DNA of 64,000 nucleotides from SAR92 clade bacterium H455 (lineage in GTDB: Bacteria; Pseudomonadota; Gammaproteobacteria; Pseudomonadales; Porticoccaceae): NCBI GenBank assembly GCA_024802545.1, contig CP103416.1:620001-684000 (forward strand), in the 5' to 3' direction. The position numbers and the translations under genes are program-made. The notes under the pieces are model-generated. The model worked only from the letters and a program-made list of their open reading frames with translations, searched no databases and had not been told where the DNA came from. Of this stretch, positions 40,896-50,495 are shown piece after piece (within the stretch, counting starts at the first letter, position 1; every line of letters starts with the position of its first letter).

Positions 40896-41555
40896 ATGAA
40901 GACTGAGTCTGAAAAATTATTCGAACATTTTTGCGTAACCAAATCGATTAGTTGTGAGAAGATTGAGGAGAAATCGAGCAAGCGGCCAGATTACTGGATA
41001 TCTATTGGTGACCTAAAAGTTGTCGCTGAAGTAAAGCAGATCAACCCTAATAAAGAAGATAAAGCGAAGTATAAGGAGTTTAAGGAAAAAGGCTTTGCAG
41101 TAGGAGATAGCCCTCCAGGAGCGAGAGTTCGCGGGAAGATCACAGCTTCTGCACCGCAAATATCAAGTCTCGCTAAAGGCAAATTTCCGGGGCTATTGGT
41201 ACTATACAACACTGTTCCACTGGCAAACTTATTAGATCCTTATCATATTAAGGTTGCCATGTATGGCCTTGATACAGTTGTGATATCCAGACCAGCTTCA
41301 TTTGAAGAGAGGCCTCATGTCATAGAACGAAAATCTGGCCCCAAAAGAAAACTTACTAAAAAGCACAATACATCGATAAGTGCTATAGCTGTATTAAAAA
41401 ACAATCAAAATGGTTTAAGCTTAGATGTATATCACAATCAACACGCAGCTATTCCATTCGCAGATGGCGTGTTCGGCGAACTAGGCTGTGAACAATATAG
41501 AATTAAAGATAACGGACAATATGAATTTATATCGTGGAATCCGGCAAAAAGTTAA
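40896..41555 (+). CDS. Unknown protein with a PD-(D/E)XK nuclease-like core (cassette 2)
   Basis: This 219-residue protein belongs to no family I can name. Residues 30-48 read RPDYWISIGDLKVVAEVKQ, which fits the PD-(D/E)XK nuclease core: Asp32, then Glu45-Val-Lys47 on a predicted beta hairpin. The rest is lysine-rich. A hydrophobic strand GLLVLYNTVPLANLL follows, then a basic segment ERKSGPKRKLTKKHN. No signal peptide or membrane segment is seen. The start codon lies 10 bp inside the cassette with no visible Shine-Dalgarno. Base composition is AT-richer than the housekeeping genes around it. A nuclease or defence role is inference. Confidence 0.7.
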   Translation: MKTESEKLFEHFCVTKSISCEKIEEKSSKRPDYWISIGDLKVVAEVKQINPNKEDKAKYKEFKEKGFAVGDSPPGARVRGKITASAPQISSLAKGKFPGLLVLYNTVPLANLLDPYHIKVAMYGLDTVVISRPASFEERPHVIERKSGPKRKLTKKHNTSISAIAVLKNNQNGLSLDVYHNQHAAIPFADGVFGELGCEQYRIKDNGQYEFISWNPAKS

Positions 41556-41602
41556 CAAGCAAAGGCAGCGGATGCTTCGCACCGCTGTTTTGGGCGTTAT
41601 GA
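41550..41602 (+). other. attC site 2 (short type, 53 bp)
   Basis: The R'' core is AGTTAAC and the R' core is GTTATGA. The stem CAGCGGATGC pairs with GCACCGCTG around a TTC loop with one extrahelical A. The length is near that of the classical 57-60 bp attC sites of resistance cassettes. Confidence 0.92.
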
Positions 41603-41611
41603 ATACACACA

Positions 41612-42049
41612 ATGACTAAAATTTCTCTCGCTAGTGACCATGCTGGCTTTGAATACAAAGAAGCTATTAAGCTTCACCTTGAATCAAAAGGTATCACTGT
41701 CGAAGACTTCGGTACTTATTCTACCGAGCCTGTCGATTACCCAACATTTGTGCATGCTGCAGCACAGGCTGTAGCAGATGGCACTTGTGAATTAGGAATA
41801 ATACTAGGAGGCAGTGGAAACGAAGCTATTGTCGCAAATCGTCTTCGAGGTATTAGGTGCGCAGTTGTCTGGAATGAACGTACCGCTCAACTTTCTAAAG
41901 AGCATGGCGATTGCAACATGATAGGTGTAGGCCAACGGATGATGACGAAAGATCAAGCCTTATCAATTGTGGACGTATGGCTAAACGCGAACTTTAAAGG
42001 TGGTCGCCACCAGCGTAGGATTAATCAGATAGATGGGCAGAGTTCATAA
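41612..42049 (+). CDS. rpiB: RpiB-family sugar-phosphate isomerase (cassette 3)
   Basis: This 145-residue RpiB/LacAB-fold protein starts ISLASDHAGFEYKEAIK, with the sugar-binding ASDHAG motif, and has YPTFVHAAAQAV. Ribose-5-phosphate isomerase B interconverts ribose-5-P and ribulose-5-P. The position of the E. coli catalytic cysteine (motif CGTGIG) reads GGSGNEAIVANR. That resembles the actinobacterial type, in which a glutamate after GGSGN serves as base. It is an unusual metabolic cargo for a cassette and one residue shorter in this loop than the mycobacterial pattern I recall. The start lies 15 bp into the cassette. Confidence 0.88.
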   Translation: MTKISLASDHAGFEYKEAIKLHLESKGITVEDFGTYSTEPVDYPTFVHAAAQAVADGTCELGIILGGSGNEAIVANRLRGIRCAVVWNERTAQLSKEHGDCNMIGVGQRMMTKDQALSIVDVWLNANFKGGRHQRRINQIDGQSS

Positions 42050-42149
42050 CAAGGCCAGTCAATCTGGCCTCCGTAAACTGTCTTCTTTTTTGCAAAAAAA
42101 CCGCAAAAAAGAAACCAATTCACTCCGGCAGTTGCTGGCGGCGTTAACC
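42044..42149 (+). other. attC site 3 (106 bp)
   Basis: The R'' core is TCATAAC and the R' core is GTTAACC. Arms GGCCAGTCAATCTGGCCTCC and CCGGCAGTTGCTGGCGGCG pair with extrahelical bases. The T/A-rich inner arms TTCTTTTTTGC and GCAAAAAAGAA also pair, leaving a short loop. Confidence 0.9.
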
Positions 42150-42166
42150 CTCAAGGAGATATCCGA

Positions 42167-42673
42167 TTGAGTATCAATATTCGAAAAGAACAACCAAAGG
42201 ATGCTCAAAGCATTCATGAGGTTACTGTTGCCGCCTTTCTTGAAGCGCCACACACCGATCATACGGAGCAATTTATTGTTAAAGCACTTCGTGAATCAGG
42301 CGCATTGTCAATTTCACTTGTTGCAGAAGATGAAAGTAATGTCGTTGGGCATGTGGCGCTTTCTCCTGTTACTATTTCTGACAGTACACATAGTTGGTAT
42401 GGTCTTGGCCCAATCTCAATTCTTCCCAGTAAGCAGGGGAAAGGTATTGGCTCAAAGCTTATGAGTGCCGCTATCCAAGAGTTAAAGAATATAAAAGCTA
42501 AGGGTTGCGTGTTACTTGGAGACCCTGGCTATTACCATCGTTTTGGCTTTAAACCTAGAGAAGGTTTAGTACTTCCTGGTGTGCTACCTGAATATTTCCA
42601 AGCTTTGGTATTTCAAGGTGATTTACCTCAAGGAAGCGTTACTTACCATGAGTCTTTTTCAGCAAAGTGTTAA
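42167..42673 (+). CDS. GNAT-family N-acetyltransferase, YhbS-like (cassette 4)
   Basis: This 168-residue GNAT protein has the acetyl-CoA loop SKQGKGIGSKLM and the later GDPGYYHRFGFKP typical of the YhbS subgroup. The start is TTG at 42167 with AAGGAG at 42153-42158. The substrate is unknown; acetyltransferases are frequent integron cargo and may act on toxins, antibiotics or proteins. Its stop codon overlaps the R'' core of the fourth, truncated attC. Confidence 0.86.
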   Translation: MSINIRKEQPKDAQSIHEVTVAAFLEAPHTDHTEQFIVKALRESGALSISLVAEDESNVVGHVALSPVTISDSTHSWYGLGPISILPSKQGKGIGSKLMSAAIQELKNIKAKGCVLLGDPGYYHRFGFKPREGLVLPGVLPEYFQALVFQGDLPQGSVTYHESFSAKC

Positions 42674-42700
42674 CAAGTCAAAAGGGCATCGATTCGCCGT
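42668..42700 (+). other. Truncated attC 4 (R'' half only)
   Basis: TGTTAACAAG (R'' plus spacer) follows the GNAT stop as in the three upstream sites. No pairing right half or GTTRRRY core is found before 42935. The downstream sequence is a gene remnant, so the array end appears to have been deleted or recombined. Confidence 0.6.
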
Positions 42701-42719
42701 GAATGGATCATTTTTGTAA

Positions 42720-42893
42720 GGAACCTCTGCGCCATATTGTGTGATAAAGTGCCGTGAGGCGCTAAACACCTTTGCCGACGTCGACCGGCTGGTTAAAGCT
42801 ATTTATGAAACAGCGGGCATAAAAAAGAGATTCATCCTACAAGCTACATCGATCGATTGTCTTTCAGTTGATTTGTACCAGGCCGGCGCTTAA
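42720..42893 (+). pseudogene. C-terminal remnant of a possible class V aminotransferase/cysteine desulfurase
   Basis: An open stretch without a start codon, after TAA at 42717, ends at TAA 42891-42893. It contains ALNTFADVDRLVKAIYETAG, which resembles the final helix of SufS/CsdA-type enzymes (pattern YNTxxDVDRLVxAL). The rest is unrecognisable. It lies between the broken array end and the metalloprotease gene and is probably debris of the pre-insertion chromosome. Identification rests on a short match. Confidence 0.35.
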
Positions 42894-42934
42894 ATACAGG
42901 CCCATCCACTTTCTATTGACGCATACTCATTGAT

Positions 42935-43438
42935 ATGAAAACTAACTACATTTCCCATTACCCCATCAATGTGCAAGCGCAAGTTCAGCAAATGATTGAT
43001 CAGGATCGCTTAGGTTTATTTTTGCTGGCTAAGTATCCTACAGCTCATCGCGTTGCCAACGATAAAGAGTTACGTGAGTATGTTTTAGGCTTAAAAAATA
43101 GGTATTTGAAAAAGTCGAACCCTCTCAGTAAGGTGGTTTACGATAACAAAATTCACGTCATCAATAACGCTTTGGGATTACACAGTTATGTGTCTCGTGT
43201 TCAAGGCGGCAAACTAAAATCTAAAAATGAAATTCGTATTAGCTCAGTTTTCAAGAAAGCGCCGCTGGCGTTTTTATCGATGATTGTTGTTCACGAGTTG
43301 GCGCACCTCAAAGAAAAAGAACATGGCAAGGCGTTTTACCAGTTGTGCGAACACATGCTGCCGGATTATTTTCAGTTGGAGTTTGATATGCGCCTGTATC
43401 TGATCCAGCTGGATCTGGGCGGCGCGATTTATTCCTAA
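42935..43438 (+). CDS. YgjP-like zinc metallopeptidase-domain protein
   Basis: The 167-residue protein carries the gluzincin motif HELAH (His120, Glu121, His124), followed by KEKEHGKAFYQLCEHMLPDY, where His130 matches the third ligand of the YgjP/DUF45 (M48-like) family. No membrane segment or signal is seen, so it is cytoplasmic. The biological role of YgjP proteins is not settled. It sits just outside the cassette array and has no attC site, so I treat it as chromosomal. Confidence 0.85.
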   Translation: MKTNYISHYPINVQAQVQQMIDQDRLGLFLLAKYPTAHRVANDKELREYVLGLKNRYLKKSNPLSKVVYDNKIHVINNALGLHSYVSRVQGGKLKSKNEIRISSVFKKAPLAFLSMIVVHELAHLKEKEHGKAFYQLCEHMLPDYFQLEFDMRLYLIQLDLGGAIYS

Positions 43439-43477
43439 GGTCTATTGTTAGTCTTTATTGTTAGTCTTTATTGTTGC
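43439..43477. repeat. Short tandem repeat after the metallopeptidase gene
   Basis: The unit TATTGTTAGTCTT is repeated about two and a half times directly after the stop. The rest of the 170-bp gap to recN shows nothing clear. Confidence 0.7.
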
Positions 43478-43608
43478 TGTGCATTCCTGGTCGGCCCGAT
43501 GGTTGTGTTCAAACTCGTTTAAAACCATCCTTCCTGCCGACAGGTTTTCACTCACTCCTGATTTTGGATAGCCTATGACAGACGTATAGGTCACGCCTGT
43601 TATTCGAC

Positions 43609-45285
43609 CTAGCGTGATGCCAGGCTAAACAATTCCGACGCATGGGAAAGAGTCTGCTCAGTGACTTTGGCGCCACCTAGCATCCTAGCCAGCTCCTCAA
43701 TCCGTTGTTGCTGATCGAGAGGAGTCATCAACGACGCGGCACTGACGTTGTCGACAATCTTGCTGGCACGATAATGGTGATGGGCATGAGCCGCCACCTG
43801 AGGCTGATGCGTGACGCTGATCACCTGACCCCGTTCGCCGAGTTTCTTGAGTAGCTGGCCGACAATATCCGCCGTGCTGCCGCCGATGCCGACATCTACT
43901 TCATCAAACACTAAGGTTGGAATATCTGAGTGAGCTGCGGCCACAACTTGAATCGCCAGACTAACTCGCGACAGCTCTCCGCCGGATGCAATTTTTGCTA
44001 AGGCTTTGTGAGGCTGTCCCGGATTGGTGGCGAGTAAAAATTCTACTTCTTCAAGGCCGCCACTGCGGTACTCGCCATCGCCCGTGGGGGATAGTTGCAC
44101 CAGTAGCTCAGCGCCTTCCATGGAAAGGTTTTGCAATTGTTGATTGATCTCGGCTGACATGGCTTTGGCGCCTTTCTTGCGCTTGGCGCTGAGCTTGCTC
44201 GCCTTAGCCTCATAGGCAGCCGCTAATGCGTCGAGCTGTTGCTGCAATGCCTCTATGCTCTCTCCACCGCCCTTTAAGCCCTGCAGCTCTGCGTCTAGGG
44301 TCGCTAATGTGTCACTGAGCTGATCGGCGTTAACACGATGTTTGCGGGCTAACTGGAAGATTAGGCCGAGTTGCTCTTCGATCATGGCTAGGCGTTGCGG
44401 GTCAGCTTCAAAACGGTCGATATGATTTTCAATCTCACGAGTCGCTTCTTCAATCTGAATTAGGCCGCCCTGGAGTAATTCTTCGGCACTGCTAAGAGCC
44501 TCAGGCTTGTGTTTGAGGCCGGCCAAAATGGTTAGTGCTTGATTGAGGCCATCACGCAGATTAAACCCCTCGGTCTGATCGCAGATACCCAGCAGGCTAT
44601 GGCTATCCTGTAAAATCTGCTCAGCGTTGGCTAGTGTTTGCTGTTCGATCTCAAGCTTTGCTAGAGACTCGGGTTCGATATCCACTTGCTTTAGCTCATT
44701 CACCTGAAAACTCAATAAATCTTTCCGTGCGATTAATTCATCCGAGCGCTCCAGCAGCGACTTTAGCTTCTTATCAGCTGCGTGCCATGCCCTGAAGTGA
44801 GCGCCTACATCGGCTGCCAAAACTAACGCATCGCAGTATTCATCTAGCAGTCTGCGATGAGTCTCGCGGCGCAACAGTGATTGGTGTTCGTGTTGGCTAT
44901 GGATATCGGTGAGCATCTCGCCCAGAGCCTGCAGCTGTTGCATGGTGCAGGGTTGGCCGTTGATATAGCCGCGAGAACGTCCCTCGGTGGTGTAAAGGCG
45001 ACGCAAAATGCATTGTTGATCGTCGGCCTCGAAGTCCTGCTGTTCGAGCCAAGCTTTAGCCTGACCAATTTTGGCTATGTCGAAGGTGGCGGTAATTTCT
45101 GCACGGTCTTTGCCGTGGCGAATGGTGCCCGTATCAGCACGATCACCCAGTGCCATGCCCAGTGCATCCAATACCAGTGACTTGCCAGCACCAGTCTCGC
45201 CGGTAATCGCAGTGGTGCCACTGGCGAATTCGATCTCGAGAGACTCGACCAATGTGTAATTATTGATATGGATGGCTAGCAGCAC
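43609..45285 (-). CDS. recN: DNA repair protein RecN
   Basis: This 558-residue SMC-like ATPase has Walker A GETGAGKS (residues 29-36), central coiled coils (about 150-370), signature ASGGELSRVSLAI and Walker B TLVFDEVDVGIGG. RecN helps double-strand break repair by holding DNA ends. It is divergent from grpE, as in many gammaproteobacteria. An expected LexA site was searched for and not found in good form. Confidence 0.96.
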   Translation of the reverse strand: MLLAIHINNYTLVESLEIEFASGTTAITGETGAGKSLVLDALGMALGDRADTGTIRHGKDRAEITATFDIAKIGQAKAWLEQQDFEADDQQCILRRLYTTEGRSRGYINGQPCTMQQLQALGEMLTDIHSQHEHQSLLRRETHRRLLDEYCDALVLAADVGAHFRAWHAADKKLKSLLERSDELIARKDLLSFQVNELKQVDIEPESLAKLEIEQQTLANAEQILQDSHSLLGICDQTEGFNLRDGLNQALTILAGLKHKPEALSSAEELLQGGLIQIEEATREIENHIDRFEADPQRLAMIEEQLGLIFQLARKHRVNADQLSDTLATLDAELQGLKGGGESIEALQQQLDALAAAYEAKASKLSAKRKKGAKAMSAEINQQLQNLSMEGAELLVQLSPTGDGEYRSGGLEEVEFLLATNPGQPHKALAKIASGGELSRVSLAIQVVAAAHSDIPTLVFDEVDVGIGGSTADIVGQLLKKLGERGQVISVTHQPQVAAHAHHHYRASKIVDNVSAASLMTPLDQQQRIEELARMLGGAKVTEQTLSHASELFSLASR

Positions 45286-45373
45286 TTTTCTACGACCTGT
45301 TTTTTACCGACCAATTTTGACTAAATAAAAGCGTTGATTGGTTTATACAGAACAGATTGCTGTTACGCAATCG

Positions 45374-45401
45374 CTTGAAACTGAATAGTTTGTCCCCATA
45401 T
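45374..45401 (+). promoter_or_regulatory. Sigma-32 heat-shock promoter of grpE
   Basis: CTTGAAA (45374-45380), a 13-bp spacer, then CCCCATAT (45394-45401) match the RpoH consensus almost exactly. It lies 54 bp before the grpE start. Confidence 0.9.
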
Positions 45402-45454
45402 TGAGTAAGAGCCAAAATAAATGGCCAATATAACCAACGTAGTGAGGAATTGGT

Positions 45455-46042
45455 GTGTCGAAAGAAACAGAAATGGATCAACCAAATAATAACGATGCTG
45501 TCGGCTCAGGCGTTAATCAAGCCGAGCAGGCTGGATCTTTAGACAATGAAGAAATTGAGCAGGAACTGCTGCAGGAAGAGCAGATCTCGGAGGCTGAGCA
45601 ACTGCAGCAGCAACTTGCTGAAGCCAATGATCAAGTGTTGAGAGTTCAGGCTGAGATGCAGAATGTCCGTCGTCGTGTGGAGCGTGATGTTGAGAACGCC
45701 CACAAATATGCCCTGGACAGATTTTCTGCAGATCTGTTGCCAGTAGTGGACAACCTCGAACGCGCCCTGGGCTCTATCTCGGCTGATGACGAGAGCCAGA
45801 AAGCCGTAGCTGAGGGAATTGAATTGACCCTGAAGAGCTTTGTCGATGTCTTGGTGCGTTTCAAAATTGAGCCAATCGATCCTGCGGGTCAGCCCTTTGA
45901 TGCCAACCTGCATCAGGCGGTTTCTATGGTGCCCAACCCTGATCTCGAGCCGAATACGGTTATGGATGTTTTCCAGAAGGGTTATACCCTAAATGGGCGT
46001 CTAATTCGACCGGCCATGGTGATCGTGTCTAAAGCACCTTAA
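45455..46042 (+). CDS. grpE: Nucleotide exchange factor GrpE
   Basis: This 195-residue protein has an acidic/glutamine-rich N-terminus, a long dimerising coiled coil (about 45-100) and the C-terminal beta domain ([38 protein letters not shown]). It releases ADP from DnaK. The start is GTG at 45455 with GAGGAA upstream; an ATG at 45473 is the alternative. Confidence 0.95.
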   Translation: MSKETEMDQPNNNDAVGSGVNQAEQAGSLDNEEIEQELLQEEQISEAEQLQQQLAEANDQVLRVQAEMQNVRRRVERDVENAHKYALDRFSADLLPVVDNLERALGSISADDESQKAVAEGIELTLKSFVDVLVRFKIEPIDPAGQPFDANLHQAVSMVPNPDLEPNTVMDVFQKGYTLNGRLIRPAMVIVSKAP

Positions 46043-46076
46043 TTAGAGGTGGCAGTGAACAAAATATCGTTCTGCC

Positions 46077-46104
46077 CTTGAATTTTTGCGATTAGCACCC
46101 ACCT
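46077..46104 (+). promoter_or_regulatory. Possible second sigma-32 promoter upstream of dnaK
   Basis: CTTGAAT (46077-46083), a 14-bp spacer and CCCACCT (46098-46104) resemble the RpoH consensus, with a weaker -10. It would give dnaK-dnaJ their own heat-shock start within the 138-bp gap. Confidence 0.5.
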
Positions 46105-46180
46105 GAGTAAACAAGAACACAAACAATTAATGACCAACCCTGGCAACAGGCTTTACAGAAAAGTAACGGAGATATAACTG

Positions 46181-48124
46181 ATGGGCAAAATTATCGGAAT
46201 CGACCTCGGAACGACCAACTCTTGTGTTGCAGTCCTTGAAGGCGATAAACCCAAAGTAATAGAAAATTCAGAAGGTGCCCGCACCACACCATCGGTTGTA
46301 GCTTACACCGACGAGGGCGAAATCTTAGTTGGACAGTCGGCCAAGCGCCAGGCAGTAACCAACCCACACAATACTGTCTATGCGGTAAAGCGTCTGATTG
46401 GACGCCGCTTTGAAGACGATGTTGTGCAAAAAGACATCAAAATGGTGCCGTACAAAATTGTCAAAGCAGACAATGGCGATGCTTGGGTCGAAGTCAAAGG
46501 CGACAGCAAAGCAGCACCGCAGATCTCTGCTGAGATCCTTAAGAAAATGAAGAAGACCGCTGAAGACTACCTCGGCGAGAAAGTTACAGAAGCAGTTATT
46601 ACTGTTCCTGCCTACTTTAATGATTCCCAGCGTCAGGCCACTAAAGATGCTGGTCGTATTGCGGGTCTCGACGTCAAGCGTATTATCAATGAGCCAACAG
46701 CTGCAGCACTGGCCTATGGTATCGATAAAACCGCTGGCGATCGCATTGTTGCAGTTTACGATCTCGGTGGTGGTACTTTTGACATCTCGATTATTGAAAT
46801 CGCTGACGTCGACGGTGAAAAGCAATTTGAAGTTCTGGCAACCAACGGCGACACGTTCCTCGGTGGTGAAGACTTTGATATGCGCCTGATAGAATATTTA
46901 TCTGCTGAGTTTAAGCGCGAGAGCAGCATTGATATTCACGGTGATCCACTGGCCATGCAGCGTCTAAAAGAAGCCGCTGAAAAAGCCAAAATTGAACTCT
47001 CTTCAAGCCAGCAAACTGAAGTGAACCTGCCTTACATCACCGCTGATGCAACAGGTCCCAAGCATTTGGTTGTCAAGCTCACGCGCACCAAGCTGGAATC
47101 ACTGGTTGAAGATCTGGTTGAGCGTTCACTGGCACCACTAAAAATTGCCCTGAAAGATGCTGGCAAATCGGTTGGCGAAATCGACGAGATTATTCTTGTT
47201 GGTGGTCAGACACGCATGCCTAAGGTTCAGGAAAAAGTGACTGAGTTCTTCGGCAAAGAGCCACGCAAAGACGTTAACCCCGACGAAGCTGTTGCCGTTG
47301 GTGCTGCTCTGCAGGGTGCGGTACTGGCTGGTGATGTCACCGACGTGCTGCTGCTCGATGTAACGCCGCTGAGCTTGGGTATTGAAACCATGGGTGGTGT
47401 TGCCACGCCAGTGATCGAGAAGAACACGACGATTCCTACTAAGAAATCACAGATCTTTTCAACCGCTGACGACAACCAAACTGCGGTAACCATTCACGTG
47501 GTTCAGGGCGAGCGCAAACAGGCTACAGGTAACAAATCGCTGGGACGTTTTGATCTGGCTGATATACCACCTTCGCCACGCGGTATGCCTCAGATTGAAG
47601 TGACCTTCGACATCGATGCCAACGGTATCTTGCACGTAGGCGCTAAAGACAAGGCTACTGGTAAAGAGCAGTCGATTATTATTAAAGCGTCTTCAGGTCT
47701 CTCTGATGAAGAAATCGATGCAATGGTTAAAGATGCTGAAGCCAATGCCGCTGAAGATCAGAAGTTCGCTGATTTGGTTCAGGCTCGCAACACAGCTGAC
47801 GGCCTAGCTCACGCTGCTAAGAAAACGCTTGAAGATGCTGGCGACAAAGCTTCAGAAGAAGAGAAGACAGCAATTGAAGCCGCTATCAAAGGTGTTGAGG
47901 AAGCAGTTCAGGGAGAAGATAGCGACGCCATTGAAGCTGCCACTAAAGTGCTCTCTGAAGCCTCTGCCGCTCTAGCGCAAAAGCTCTACGCCGAACAGGC
48001 TGAAGCTGGTCAGGCGCAAGGCGGCGAACAGGCTGCTGGCGACGACGCAATGGATGCTGAGTTCGAAGAAGTGAAAGATGAGAAAGCAGAAGAAACAGTA
48101 GAAGAGAGCGAAGACAAGAAATAA
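46181..48124 (+). CDS. dnaK: Chaperone DnaK (Hsp70)
   Basis: The 647-residue protein is collinear with Hsp70. It has the phosphate loop [24 protein letters not shown], the interdomain linker [19 protein letters not shown] and a C-terminal lid ending in an acidic, lysine-rich tail (EEVKDEK). It folds and remodels proteins with GrpE and DnaJ, both encoded beside it. GGAGATATAACTG before the ATG is the ribosome binding region. Confidence 0.98.
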   Translation: MGKIIGIDLGTTNSCVAVLEGDKPKVIENSEGARTTPSVVAYTDEGEILVGQSAKRQAVTNPHNTVYAVKRLIGRRFEDDVVQKDIKMVPYKIVKADNGDAWVEVKGDSKAAPQISAEILKKMKKTAEDYLGEKVTEAVITVPAYFNDSQRQATKDAGRIAGLDVKRIINEPTAAALAYGIDKTAGDRIVAVYDLGGGTFDISIIEIADVDGEKQFEVLATNGDTFLGGEDFDMRLIEYLSAEFKRESSIDIHGDPLAMQRLKEAAEKAKIELSSSQQTEVNLPYITADATGPKHLVVKLTRTKLESLVEDLVERSLAPLKIALKDAGKSVGEIDEIILVGGQTRMPKVQEKVTEFFGKEPRKDVNPDEAVAVGAALQGAVLAGDVTDVLLLDVTPLSLGIETMGGVATPVIEKNTTIPTKKSQIFSTADDNQTAVTIHVVQGERKQATGNKSLGRFDLADIPPSPRGMPQIEVTFDIDANGILHVGAKDKATGKEQSIIIKASSGLSDEEIDAMVKDAEANAAEDQKFADLVQARNTADGLAHAAKKTLEDAGDKASEEEKTAIEAAIKGVEEAVQGEDSDAIEAATKVLSEASAALAQKLYAEQAEAGQAQGGEQAAGDDAMDAEFEEVKDEKAEETVEESEDKK

Positions 48125-48150
48125 GTCTTCGGTTGTTTTTTCTACTTTAA

Positions 48151-48178
48151 TTAGGCGCGGGCAAAGTCCCGCGCCTAA
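48151..48178. other. Strong hairpin between dnaK and dnaJ
   Basis: TTAGGCGCGGG pairs perfectly over 11 bp with CCCGCGCCTAA around CAAAGT. There is no T tract, so it is more likely an RNA-stability or processing element that lowers dnaJ expression than a terminator. Confidence 0.7.
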
Positions 48179-48214
48179 TCATATTGGCTACAGATTGGAA
48201 TAAAGAATTAAGTT

Positions 48215-49336
48215 ATGGCTAAACGCGATTACTACGAAGTATTGGGTGTGGACAAAGGTGCCTCTGATGCTGAAATTAAAAAGGCATTTCGGCGCGTAGC
48301 GATGAAGTTTCACCCGGACCGCAACCCTGAAGGCGCGGATGCCGAAGACAAGTTTAAAGAAGCTCAAGAAGCCTATGAGATTCTTGGGGACAGTGACAAA
48401 AAAGCAGCCTATGATCGCTTTGGTCACGCTGGTGTCGATGGTAATAGCGGCGGTGGTCAACGCGGTGGCGGCGGTGGTTTCGGCGATGTCTTTGGTGACG
48501 TTTTCGGCGACATATTTGGTGGCGGCGGAGGTCGCGGCGGTCCAGCTCGCGGTTCCGATCTACGCTATGACCTGCAGTTAGATCTCGAAGATGCAGTACG
48601 CGGTAAAACCGTGCAGATCGATGTGCCCACTTTGAGCCCTTGCGAACCCTGTGATGGTTCAGGTGCTCGCAGAGGTTCTTCACCGGTGACTTGCACTACC
48701 TGTAACGGCGCTGGTCAGGTGCGTATGTCTCAGGGTTTCTTCTCGGTGCAGCAAGCCTGCCCTCAGTGTCGCGGTCGTGGCCAGATGATTTCTGATCCCT
48801 GTGGTAGCTGTCATGGTCAGGGTGTTATCGAAGAGCAAAAGACCCTCTCAGTGAAAATCCCTGCCGGCGTCGATACTGGTGATCGAATCCGTCTTGGTGG
48901 TAAGGGTGAAGCCGGTCCTCAGGGTGGTCCTCCGGGCGATCTCTATGTGCAGATGGTAGTGCGTGACCATCCGATATTTGTTCGCGATGACGCCAACCTG
49001 CACTGTGAAGTGCCGATAAGTTTTGCTCAGGCTGCCCTGGGTGGTGAGCTTGAAGTGCCGACGCTGTCGGGCAAGGTTAAGTTAAAAGTTCCTGCGGAAA
49101 CTCAGAGCGGTAAACTGTTCCGTCTGCGTGGCAAGGGCGTTGCCCCAGTTCGCGGTGGTGGCGTAGGTGACCTGCTTTGCAGAGTTGTATTGGAAACGCC
49201 GATCAATCTCAATGCTGAGCAGCGCGACCTGTTGAAAAAGTTTGAAGAAAGCTTGGATGGTAAGAGCAAACACTCGCCACGCAGTAGTAACTGGTTCGAT
49301 GGCGTAAAGAAATTCTTCGATAATTTGACCAGCTAA
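48215..49336 (+). CDS. dnaJ: Chaperone DnaJ (type I Hsp40)
   Basis: This 373-residue protein has a J domain with HPD (KFHPDRNP), a Gly/Phe-rich linker (about 75-110) and four CxxCxGxG zinc motifs ([32 protein letters not shown]). C-terminal substrate-binding domains follow. It delivers clients to DnaK and stimulates ATP hydrolysis. All zinc cysteines are present. Confidence 0.97.
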   Translation: MAKRDYYEVLGVDKGASDAEIKKAFRRVAMKFHPDRNPEGADAEDKFKEAQEAYEILGDSDKKAAYDRFGHAGVDGNSGGGQRGGGGGFGDVFGDVFGDIFGGGGGRGGPARGSDLRYDLQLDLEDAVRGKTVQIDVPTLSPCEPCDGSGARRGSSPVTCTTCNGAGQVRMSQGFFSVQQACPQCRGRGQMISDPCGSCHGQGVIEEQKTLSVKIPAGVDTGDRIRLGGKGEAGPQGGPPGDLYVQMVVRDHPIFVRDDANLHCEVPISFAQAALGGELEVPTLSGKVKLKVPAETQSGKLFRLRGKGVAPVRGGGVGDLLCRVVLETPINLNAEQRDLLKKFEESLDGKSKHSPRSSNWFDGVKKFFDNLTS

Positions 49337-49427
49337 AATCGGTCCGCGTAATATGCATAGCTCTTTTTATCAAGAGCTTGTTAGAGGTGACGCGTCGCTA
49401 AAGCGGTGCCAATAAAAACAGTTATAG

Positions 49428-50240
<813 letters not shown>

Positions 50241-50375
50241 CAGCCTGGTCAGCCAGTAAAATAGTTACAACAGTGATGGACAAAATGCGCTCTTTTCCAT
50301 AGAATGCCTGCCTAACACCACTGCTAAGATGTGGTCTCGTTCCGAGAGGTTAGAGCACAGCAGAATATTATATTT

Positions 50376-50411
50376 AGCGAGGTGAGACTAAGAGTTTCAT
50401 CTCGCTTTTTT
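50376..50411 (+). terminator. Terminator between dapB and carA
   Basis: AGCGAGGTGA pairs with TCATCTCGCT (one G-T pair), followed by T6. It sits about 85 bp before carA, so it may be either the dapB end or a carAB leader attenuator. No arginine-rich leader peptide is visible. Confidence 0.8.
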
Positions 50412-50495
50412 GCATATATTCACAAGCTACTGATGCCGTAATCGGAGTTGCCTGACTTCAGGTCTACGTTACACGTAAATTAATTAGGAGGTTGT

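Larger units (their letters stand above)
40391..42674 (+). mobile_element. Integron cassette array without integrase (CALIN), four cassettes
   Basis: Four same-strand ORFs are each followed directly by an attC-type site. The array opens with a bare R' core GTTAAGC (40391-40397). Cassettes span 40392-40885, 40886-41596, 41597-42143 and 42144 to a truncated end. The 7-bp start and end cores of each cassette are complementary, as required for an excised circle: GTTAAGC/GCTTAAC, GTTAACT/AGTTAAC and GTTATGA/TCATAAC are perfect, and GTTAACC/TGTTAAC has 6 of 7. No intI gene lies in the window. Confidence 0.9.

Noticed and set aside
42935-43438. YgjP-like gene as a fifth integron cassette
   Set aside because: No attC or core site lies at either end, and remnant chromosomal sequence separates it from the array.
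45286-45455. LexA box upstream of recN
   Set aside because: One half-site (ATACAG) is present in GGTTTATACAG, but the partner half reads TGAT rather than CTGT at the right distance.
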